DNA from: Propionibacterium sp.
GTDB taxonomy: Bacteria; Actinomycetota; Actinomycetes; Propionibacteriales; Propionibacteriaceae
Direction of reading: 5' to 3'
NCBI GenBank assembly: GCA_012837465.1
Contig: DURG01000281.1
Span: 1 to 11,746, forward strand
DNA length: 11,746 nt
Shown: positions 6,688 through 11,746 of the stretch, in pieces
How positions within the stretch are numbered: position 1 is the stretch's first letter
How the letters are laid out: each line of letters starts with the position of its first letter
Program-made: the position numbers and the translations under genes
The notes under the pieces: generated by a model
What the model saw: only the letters and a program-made list of their open reading frames with translations
What the model was told of the DNA's origin: nothing
Database searches by the model: none

Positions 6688-7193
6688 AGGGAATCGATCT
6701 CCTTGAGGTGGGCGTGGAGGGCCTTGCGGGTGAGGGCATGGGGTCGTTCGGCGGTGGCGCTGCGCAGGTATCTGAGCAGGCCTGGTGAGAGGTGGCCGTC
6801 GGCGTGGTCGAGGGAGGTCTCGGCGGGCACGCGTCCGCTGGCGACGAGGCGCTGGGCGGTGAGTTCGGCCAGTTGGCCTGCCACGCGGCGGGCCTCGAAC
6901 CCGTGGCCGGGTTGCGCATGGTTGAGCGAGTGCGCGAGCCGCCGGGTGCGGACGTCGGCCTGCACGAAGGCAGAGCGTTGGCGCCAGTACGGCTGTTCCC
7001 ACCCGGGGCCGGGGCGGGGTACGGCGAACTCGGTGAACGCCCATATGAGCGCCCCGATGACGAGGCCAGCGATGATGGTGAGCGGCAGGTGGAAGCGCAG
7101 CGAGAGGAGTGGGCCGCCCACGAACAACATGATCGCCACTGCCGCGCCGATCCCCATGCGCACCCCGAGCCTGCGCCACGCCCCGCTCGTCAC
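6684..7193 (-). CDS. Unrecognised two-helix membrane protein between DUF4129 and MoxR
   Basis: I recognise no domain in this 169-residue protein. It has two likely membrane helices (about 14-31 and 37-56), a short conserved-looking turn PRPGPGWEQPYW at 59-70, then a soluble, arginine- and histidine-rich helical C-terminal half (about 75-169) expected on the cytoplasmic side. GTG 7193 is chosen because it overlaps the DUF4129 stop as GTGA and opens just before the first helix. The frame is open further upstream to 7433 but that part is proline/arginine-rich shadow. The C-terminus overlaps the MoxR start as ATGA. By context it could be a membrane anchor or adaptor for the MoxR ATPase; this is inference from position only. 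Confidence 0.72.
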   Translation of the reverse strand: MTSGAWRRLGVRMGIGAAVAIMLFVGGPLLSLRFHLPLTIIAGLVIGALIWAFTEFAVPRPGPGWEQPYWRQRSAFVQADVRTRRLAHSLNHAQPGHGFEARRVAGQLAELTAQRLVASGRVPAETSLDHADGHLSPGLLRYLRSATAERPHALTRKALHAHLKEIDSL

Positions 7194-7903
7194 GCGGAGC
7201 CCTTCAACTGGCCGCTGAGCGATTCCAGGCACCTGATCGCGCGCTCGCGGTCGTCGTCGGTCAGGGAGTGGGTGGAGAACATGGCCTGGCGGTAGAGGTC
7301 GGCCAGTTCGTTGATGGCGTCGGGATCCACCGCGGCGCGGCCCAGCACCTGGGCGGTGAACTCGTGCGAGGTCTGGGCGGCCAGTCGGCGGATGCCGGTG
7401 TCTGCGGCGAGGCCTTCGAGGCGGCGCCAGCACTCGATGACGGCGCCCTCCACGGGGATGCCCCGGCGCAGATGCTGGACGGCCTCCGTGATGGTCTCGA
7501 CGAGTTCCTCCTCGTCGAGGTCGACGATCTCGACCCCTTCGCCGCTGGGCTTGACGGCCGTTGCGCGCTGTGCGCGGACCCGGGCCTGCCAGAGGCGGTG
7601 GAGGAACAGCGCGATCAGCAGCAGTACCGCTCCCGTGGCCAGCAAGCGGAGCAGGTCGGGCAGCCAGTCGGGCAGGTCGAGGGGTTCGCCGTCCGGCAGC
7701 TCGAAGGGTTGCTCCTCAGGGATGGGCTCGAGGGTCTCCGTGATGTACGCGGTCTCGGTGGCCACGGGGACGGGCGGCCCCTCGATGATCTCCACCATGG
7801 AAGGCCGCGGAATGCTGGCGAGTAGCAGCGTCAGGAGCAGCACGGCAACGGCGCCGCCCATGACGAGCGCGGAGTGGCTTCGCTCCCCCGCTCGTCTGGT
7901 CAT
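7190..7903 (-). CDS. DUF4129 domain membrane protein, first gene of the MoxR operon
   Basis: This 237-residue protein has a first helix at 12-30, probably a signal anchor, and an acidic proline-rich extracytoplasmic stretch at about 31-80. A second helix follows at 81-103, then a cytoplasmic part with the DUF4129 domain at roughly 150-228. The domain shows the amphipathic EGAVIECWRRLEGLA, a T-x-x-E element at TSHEF (178-182) and LADLYRQAMFSTHSLTDDD at 200-218. DUF4129 is often the C-terminal part of transglutaminase-like membrane proteins; here it stands alone. ATG 7903 follows a TAGACT box by six bases, so the mRNA is probably leaderless and this promoter likely drives at least the next four genes. 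The partner and function are not known. Confidence 0.82.
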   Translation of the reverse strand: MTRRAGERSHSALVMGGAVAVLLLTLLLASIPRPSMVEIIEGPPVPVATETAYITETLEPIPEEQPFELPDGEPLDLPDWLPDLLRLLATGAVLLLIALFLHRLWQARVRAQRATAVKPSGEGVEIVDLDEEELVETITEAVQHLRRGIPVEGAVIECWRRLEGLAADTGIRRLAAQTSHEFTAQVLGRAAVDPDAINELADLYRQAMFSTHSLTDDDRERAIRCLESLSGQLKGSA

Positions 7904-7909
7904 TGGGCG

Positions 7910-7915
7910 AGTCTA
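7910..7915 (-). promoter_or_regulatory. -10 box of the DUF4129-MoxR-DUF58 operon
   Basis: TAGACT on the minus strand is followed by CGCCCA and then ATG at 7903, placing transcription start on the start codon. A 17-base spacer upstream leads to TGCGGT (7938-7933), a poor -35 box. The 106-base gap between this gene and the desaturase stop at 8010 contains no clear terminator and no other feature I can support. Confidence 0.55.
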
Positions 7916-8009
7916 GCCGCGCGAACTCCCTGACCGCATGGCATGGCGACACCCCAGAAAGCCCACGGCCACCGCACAATCTCGATCAGCTCGGCCAGTC
8001 TTTCGGGTC

Positions 8010-9263
8010 TCAGGCGCTGACGGCGTGCCGCTTGGGCAGCCACATGCCACGGGTGTTGTCGACCACCTCGCCGATCGCCTCGCGGGCGGCCGAGGCGACC
8101 TCGCGCCAGCGGCTCACGCCCTCACGCTTGTTCGGCAGCGAGTAGCGGAAAACCTTGCGCCACGCGGAGAACACCTGCTGGTACAGCGGCCCGGAGACGT
8201 AGTTCAACCCATGGCGCTCCATGATCGCCTGGATCCGCGGGGCGATCTCGGCGTACCGATTGCTCGGCATGTCTGGGAACAGGTGGTGCTCCACCTGGTG
8301 GGAGAGATTGCCGGTCATCACATGCATCAGCTTGGAGCCGGTGATGTTGGCCGAGCCGAGCATCTGGCGCAGGTACCACTCGCCGCGGGTCTCCCCCTCG
8401 ATGGATTCGGTCTCGAAGGTCTCCACGCCCTCGGGCAGGTGGCCACAGAGGATCACCGAGTGCGTCCACACGTTGCGCAGGGTGTTGGCGATGGCATTGG
8501 CGGCCAGCGTGGTCAGCGCGGAGGTGCCCGACAGCAGCGGGTGGACCAGGTAGTCCTTGCTCATCTGCTTGCTCAGCTTGTTGAGCATGTTCTTCAGATC
8601 CGCCATGAACTCGGCGTGGGGGCGCTTGCCGTCCTTCCACTCCTTGACCTGCATGTCGTAGGCGGCGATGCCGTACTCGAAGAACAGCATCGTGAAGAAG
8701 TTCGTCACCGGCTGGAACAGGTGCTTGAGCTCCCACTCCTGATCCGGGTCCACGCGCATGATGTTGTAGCCCAGGTCGTTGTCCATGCCGACGACGTTGG
8801 TGTAGGTGTGATGCTCGACGTTGTGGCTGCGCTTCCACTGCTCCGCCGGCGACGCGAAATCCCACTCCCAGGTGCTGGAGTGGATCTTGTCGTCGCGCAT
8901 CCAATCCCACTGGCCGTGAAGGATGTTGTGGCCGATCTCGGTGTTCTCGAGGATCTTGGCCACCGTCAGCCCCGTGGTGCCCGCGATGAACGCCGGTGGG
9001 AACTTGGAGAACAGCAACACGATGCGGCTGCCGGCCTCGAGGATGCGTTGCGTGCGGATCATCCCGCGGATGTAGGCGGCGTCGGCGGCGCCGCGGCTGT
9101 TGAGCACCTCGTCGCGCAGGGTGTCGAGCTCGCGCCCGATGGCCTCGATCTCGTCTGGGCTCAGGTGCGCGATCGGGTTGGGCTTGCCCGTCGAGGACTC
9201 CTCGGCGCGGGCCTGGGGCGTGGAGGTGGTGATTCGGTTGGCGCGAACGGCAGTTGTCGTCAT
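8010..9263 (-). CDS. Membrane acyl-CoA/fatty acid desaturase, DesA3-like
   Basis: This 417-residue membrane di-iron desaturase has three histidine boxes: HNILH (residues 112-116), HNVEHH (147-152) and HQVEHH (322-327), with extra histidines such as H314 available as ligands. These are the eight-histidine signature of membrane fatty acid desaturases, and QVEHHLFPDMP is characteristic of the linoleoyl-CoA/DesA3-like group. In mycobacteria DesA3 (Rv3229c) with the reductase Rv3230c makes oleoyl from stearoyl thioesters; the same two-gene order here supports a delta-9-type role, though regiospecificity cannot be read. Hydrophobic stretches lie near 80-105, 186-203 and 245-275. ATG 9263 follows GAGGAAA by seven bases. 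It is translated from the reductase operon, 11 bases after the reductase stop. Confidence 0.92.
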   Translation of the reverse strand: MTTTAVRANRITTSTPQARAEESSTGKPNPIAHLSPDEIEAIGRELDTLRDEVLNSRGAADAAYIRGMIRTQRILEAGSRIVLLFSKFPPAFIAGTTGLTVAKILENTEIGHNILHGQWDWMRDDKIHSSTWEWDFASPAEQWKRSHNVEHHTYTNVVGMDNDLGYNIMRVDPDQEWELKHLFQPVTNFFTMLFFEYGIAAYDMQVKEWKDGKRPHAEFMADLKNMLNKLSKQMSKDYLVHPLLSGTSALTTLAANAIANTLRNVWTHSVILCGHLPEGVETFETESIEGETRGEWYLRQMLGSANITGSKLMHVMTGNLSHQVEHHLFPDMPSNRYAEIAPRIQAIMERHGLNYVSGPLYQQVFSAWRKVFRYSLPNKREGVSRWREVASAAREAIGEVVDNTRGMWLPKRHAVSA

Positions 9264-9269
9264 GGCGTG

Positions 9270-9276
9270 TTTCCTC
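9270..9276 (-). promoter_or_regulatory. Ribosome binding site of the desaturase
   Basis: GAGGAAA on the minus strand overlaps the reductase stop codon (9277-9275), with GAGGAA ending seven bases before the ATG at 9263. It is one of the few clear Shine-Dalgarno sites in the window. It fits a downstream operon gene rather than a leaderless start. Confidence 0.6.
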
Positions 9277-10384
9277 AGATGGTGATGCGGCACGAACCAG
9301 CGGCAGCCGATACGCACGTCTGGACGAGTACGGGGTCTTGGGGGTCGGCGGTGGTGAGTTCTCCGGTGCGGAGGTCGCGGACGCTTCCGTCGGTCAGTGG
9401 GAGGACACAGTTGAAGCAGATGCCCATCCGGCAACCGGACGGCATGATGACGCCGGCCTCTTCGCCGGCGTCGAGGATGGTGGTGGCGGCGTCGGCCTCC
9501 GTCGTGAGGCCGGACGCGTCGAAGGTCACGGTGCCGCCGTCGCCGACGGCGAACACGGCTGCGCGGAAGCGTTCGGTGTGCAGGAGGTCGGCAAGACCTT
9601 CTGCCTCCCAGTGGGCCTCGGCGTCGTCGAGCATCGCGGTGGGGCCGCAGGCCCACGTCTCACGGGTGCGCCAGTCCGGCGCCACGTCGTCGAGCTGGTC
9701 CGGCGTGAGGATGCCGTCGACGGCGGTGAAGCGCGTGACCAGGCGCAGCAGGCCGCGGGCCTCCATGGCACGCAGTTCCGGCAGGAAGAGCGCGTCCTCC
9801 TCCGTGGGCGCGGAATGCACCAGCACGATGTCGGCGGGGAGGGGCCGGTTGCGCAACATGCCCATCACCGGGGTGAGCCCGGAGCCGGCGGTCAGGAACA
9901 GCACCTTGTCGGGGAGGGTGCGCGGGAGGACGAAGTCGCCGATGGCCTGGTCGAGGTGGATGAGGGTGCCGGGCGCGAGGTGGCGCAGCACGTAGCCGCT
10001 GACCTTGCCGTCCGGGATGGCGCGCACGGTGATGGTGAAGGTGTCGCCGCCCACTGGGCTGGTGATGGAGTAGGCGCGCCAGAGTCGCACGCCGTCGACG
10101 TCCACGCCGATGCGCGTGTACTGGCCGGGCGAGTGGAGTCGCCAACCGCGGCCGGGGCGGATGGTGACGGTGGTCGCCCCGCTCCCCTCGCGCCGGACGG
10201 CGACGACTCGGCCGCGCAGGTCCGCGCCGGAGCGCAGCGGGTTGATGAGGTCGAGGAAGTCCTCGGGGACGAGTGGGGTGGCCAGCGCTTCGGCGACCCT
10301 GCGGATCCCCTTCCCGAGACCCTTGAGGGCGCGCTTGCTGACCGTCTTGGCCTTTGGCTGGGCGACTACGCCCGATGCGGTCAT
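9275..10384 (-). CDS. Ferredoxin-NAD(P) reductase-type oxidoreductase with C-terminal [2Fe-2S] domain
   Basis: This 369-residue protein would carry electrons from NAD(P)H through FAD and an iron-sulfur centre to the desaturase. The FAD-binding motif RAYSITS is at 103-109. The nucleotide-binding part has GSGLTP (167-172) and CGPTAML (246-252), then ERF (271-273). The C-terminal plant-type ferredoxin domain has C318, C323 and C326 in the C-x4-C-x2-C pattern and C357 as fourth ligand, so the cluster should be intact. The architecture matches mycobacterial Rv3230c, the partner of DesA3. It is cytosolic, with no membrane helix. ATG 10384 lies seven bases after a TAGGGT box. The gene leads a two-gene operon controlled from a promoter with an operator-like palindrome. 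Confidence 0.93.
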   Translation of the reverse strand: MTASGVVAQPKAKTVSKRALKGLGKGIRRVAEALATPLVPEDFLDLINPLRSGADLRGRVVAVRREGSGATTVTIRPGRGWRLHSPGQYTRIGVDVDGVRLWRAYSITSPVGGDTFTITVRAIPDGKVSGYVLRHLAPGTLIHLDQAIGDFVLPRTLPDKVLFLTAGSGLTPVMGMLRNRPLPADIVLVHSAPTEEDALFLPELRAMEARGLLRLVTRFTAVDGILTPDQLDDVAPDWRTRETWACGPTAMLDDAEAHWEAEGLADLLHTERFRAAVFAVGDGGTVTFDASGLTTEADAATTILDAGEEAGVIMPSGCRMGICFNCVLPLTDGSVRDLRTGELTTADPQDPVLVQTCVSAAAGSCRITI

Positions 10385-10391
10385 GACCCCA

Positions 10392-10420
10392 ACCCTACGG
10401 CACCGTAGGTTAGGAGTCCA
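10392..10420 (-). promoter_or_regulatory. Promoter of the reductase-desaturase operon
   Basis: On the minus strand TGGACT (10420-10415) and TAGGGT (10397-10392) are 17 bases apart, and seven bases then lead to ATG 10384. TGGACT matches four of six consensus bases. The transcript is probably leaderless or carries a leader of one or two bases. The -35 box also overlaps one arm of an inverted repeat, GTCCAC (10416-10421) and GTGGAC (10435-10440), of unknown meaning. Confidence 0.5.
10394..10409. promoter_or_regulatory. Palindromic operator in the desaturase operon promoter
   Basis: The arms CCTACGG (10394-10400) and CCGTAGG (10403-10409) are perfect inverted repeats around CA, and pairing continues outward imperfectly (eight of ten positions over 10391-10412). 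The element overlaps the -10 box and fills most of the spacer, the classical place for repression. Size and symmetry suit a TetR-type dimer. No TetR gene is in the window, so the regulator would be encoded elsewhere. Assignment to a named regulator is not justified from sequence alone. Confidence 0.6.
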
Positions 10421-10472
10421 CGTTCCTTCGGGTGGTGGACATAGGGCACCTCCAGCGGTAGCGGAGATTGGC

Positions 10473-10478
10473 TAAGCT
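10473..10478 (+). promoter_or_regulatory. -10 box of the spermidine-synthase-like gene
   Basis: TAAGCT is followed by six bases (10479-10484) and the GTG start at 10485, again the leaderless spacing. The -35 position (CTCCAG at 10450-10455) is poor. The 100-base gap 10385-10484 therefore carries two divergent promoters and the palindrome at 10394-10409. Confidence 0.5.
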
Positions 10479-10484
10479 CGCGGG

Positions 10485-11291
10485 GTGGCCGACCGACTGT
10501 TCCAGGACCCCCAGAACATGGGGGCCTTCTACGTCCGCTTCGGGCCCACGTCGCAGTCCTACGTCGACCCGTACCAGCCAGACCTGCTGATGTTCCAGTA
10601 CGTGGCGCACATCGCGCTCATCCTGGAGAACTCCGTCCTCCGCGCCCCGGCCGACGAACGCCTGCGCTTCGTGCACATCGGCGGCGCCGGCATGACCATC
10701 CCCCGCTTCGTGGCGCACGTGCGCCCCGGCACGGCACAGGTGGTGTGCGAGCCGGACGTGGAACTCACCGAGGAGGTCCGCCGCAAGATCCCGCTGCCTC
10801 CTCGTTCGGGGATCAAGGTGCGCGACGTCGACGGCCGCACCGGGCTGGGCGCCATGCCCGCCGATTGGGCCGACGTGATCATCGTCGACGCCTTCAACGA
10901 GCTCATCGTCCCCGGGGAACTGGTCACCGAGGAGGCCCTCGACGAACTGCGCCGCATCGTCCGGGGCGAGGCGCTCGTGGTCTTCAATGTCACGGACCGC
11001 GCGCCCTTCGACTGGGCCAAGAAGCTCGCCAGCGGCCTCAACCGGCGCTGGCGCACCACCATGTTCGGCATGGAATCCGACGTCTACAAGGGCCGTCGCT
11101 TCGGCAACCTTCTGCTGGTGGCCACCGACGGCAAGCCGGACATCCGCGAGATCGAGCGCGAATCCAGCCGCCGCATGTTCGGCTACCGCTGGATCACCGG
11201 GAAGTCCGCCCAGAAGTGGCCGGGCGGAGCCGAGCCCTACACCGACGACACCGTCACGGACTCCCCCGGCCTGCAGGGGCGTGGCTGGTGA
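10485..11291 (+). CDS. Spermidine synthase-like (Rossmann-fold methyltransferase-type) protein
   Basis: This 268-residue protein resembles the spermidine/spermine synthase superfamily. QSYVDPYQPDLLMFQYV at residues 24-40 matches the substrate-side N-terminal motif, VHIGGAG at 63-69 replaces the usual nucleotide-binding LxGGGDG, E89 follows the second strand, and DVIIVDAF at 130-137 replaces the usual catalytic D-[SA]-[TS]-D-P. The conserved catalytic region of true aminopropyltransferases is therefore altered, so a different substrate or reaction is likely. No membrane segment or signal peptide is seen. The GTG start is supported by TAAGCT six bases upstream. The stop overlaps the MATE gene start as GTGA, so synthesis and export of one compound is possible but unproven. 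Family placement is good; the reaction is open. Confidence 0.8.
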   Translation: MADRLFQDPQNMGAFYVRFGPTSQSYVDPYQPDLLMFQYVAHIALILENSVLRAPADERLRFVHIGGAGMTIPRFVAHVRPGTAQVVCEPDVELTEEVRRKIPLPPRSGIKVRDVDGRTGLGAMPADWADVIIVDAFNELIVPGELVTEEALDELRRIVRGEALVVFNVTDRAPFDWAKKLASGLNRRWRTTMFGMESDVYKGRRFGNLLLVATDGKPDIREIERESSRRMFGYRWITGKSAQKWPGGAEPYTDDTVTDSPGLQGRGW

Positions 11292-11746
11292 GCCTCCCCC
11301 GGCGCGTCCTCGCCCTGGCGGTACCGGCCTTCGCCGCGCTCGTGGCCCAGCCGCTCATGATGCTGGCCGACACCTGGATCGTCGGCCACCTCGGCACCGT
11401 CCCCCTCGCCGGTCTCGGCATCGGCTCCGGCCTGCTGACCACCGTCACCGGCCTGATGATCTTCCTGGCCTACGGCTCGACGTCCGTGGTCGCCCGGCAG
11501 ATCGGCGCCGGCCACCAGGGCCGCGGCCTGGAACTGGGCGTCCAAGCCATGTGGCTGGCCGGCCTCATCGGTGCGACGGTGGGCGCGCTCACGTGGGCGG
11601 CCGCACCGTGGCTGGCGGCCTGGCTGGGTGCCGAGGGCCAGGTGCATGCGCAGGCCGTCGAGTACCTGCGCTGGTCCCTGCCCGGCCTGCCCGGCATGCT
11701 CGTCATGCTCGCCGCCACCGGCACCTTCCGCGGCCTGGCCGACGCC
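11288..11746 (+). CDS. MATE family efflux transporter, N-terminal part (cut by window edge)
   Basis: GTG 11288 opens a frame of 153 codons that runs off the right edge without a stop. The protein is very hydrophobic, with membrane helices near residues 7-27, 38-62, 85-112 and 130-147. LALAVPAFAALVAQPLMMLADTWIVGHLG at 8-36 is the MATE/DinF first-helix pattern. FLAYGSTSVVARQIGAG (59-75) matches the conserved segment before helix 3, and FRGLADA at the edge begins the RGLxDT motif. These carriers export drugs or metabolites using a sodium or proton gradient. The start overlaps the stop of the spermidine-synthase-like gene as GTGA, so it is translationally coupled to it. The substrate is unknown. 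Confidence 0.9.
   Translation, partial: MSLPRRVLALAVPAFAALVAQPLMMLADTWIVGHLGTVPLAGLGIGSGLLTTVTGLMIFLAYGSTSVVARQIGAGHQGRGLELGVQAMWLAGLIGATVGALTWAAAPWLAAWLGAEGQVHAQAVEYLRWSLPGLPGMLVMLAATGTFRGLADA

Noticed and set aside
7916..8009. Possible terminator after the desaturase
   Set aside because: I found no stem of useful length followed by a U-tract on the minus strand; short partial repeats here are of the kind expected by chance.
7938..9995. Open frame of 685 codons on the plus strand
   Set aside because: It is antisense to the desaturase and reductase, whose histidine boxes and iron-sulfur cysteines are clear. Its translation is low-complexity and matches nothing recognisable.
1..11746. CRISPR arrays, tRNA or rRNA genes, insertion sequences, prophage or defence genes
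   Set aside because: I saw no regularly spaced repeats, clover-leaf candidates, transposase motifs or terminal inverted repeats while reading both strands.

Overview
The window looks like ordinary chromosome from a high-GC actinobacterium. The evidence is strong GC bias at third codon positions, densely packed genes with 4-base start/stop overlaps, leaderless-type promoters, and a mycobacterial-type acyl desaturase with its flavin/iron-sulfur reductase. The gene mix would suit Propionibacteriales, but that is a guess. I see no rRNA, tRNA, insertion sequence, prophage or CRISPR array.

Layout. At the left edge an alpha/beta hydrolase (1-386, minus, truncated by the window) and a DUF456 membrane protein (428-919, plus) diverge from a 41-base gap that holds both promoters. 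A 258-base convergent gap (920-1177) carries two hairpins and no credible gene. From 7903 down to 1703 runs one minus-strand block of seven genes: a DUF4129 protein, an unrecognised two-helix membrane protein, a MoxR AAA+ ATPase, a DUF58 protein, a four-helix membrane protein, a MarR regulator and a long-chain acyl-CoA synthetase. All six junctions are 4-base ATGA or GTGA overlaps. A TspO/MBR gene (1178-1678) follows after 24 bases. Next, an oxidoreductase (9275-10384) and an acyl desaturase (8010-9263) form a two-gene minus-strand operon with a palindrome in its promoter. On the plus strand a spermidine-synthase-fold protein (10485-11291) overlaps by 4 bases the start of a MATE exporter that leaves the window at the right edge.

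How the genes may work together. MoxR and DUF58 are a known chaperone-like pairing at the membrane. DUF4129 and the two small membrane proteins probably complete a membrane-associated complex. The MarR-synthetase pair is joined to this operon but also has its own near-consensus promoter. An almost perfect 24-bp inverted repeat lies across it, inside the last codons of the preceding membrane protein gene, so the lipid part can probably be switched separately. The desaturase and its reductase are a second lipid locus with its own operator-like palindrome. At least five genes share the same start architecture, TANNNT, six bases, then the start codon, which indicates leaderless transcripts.
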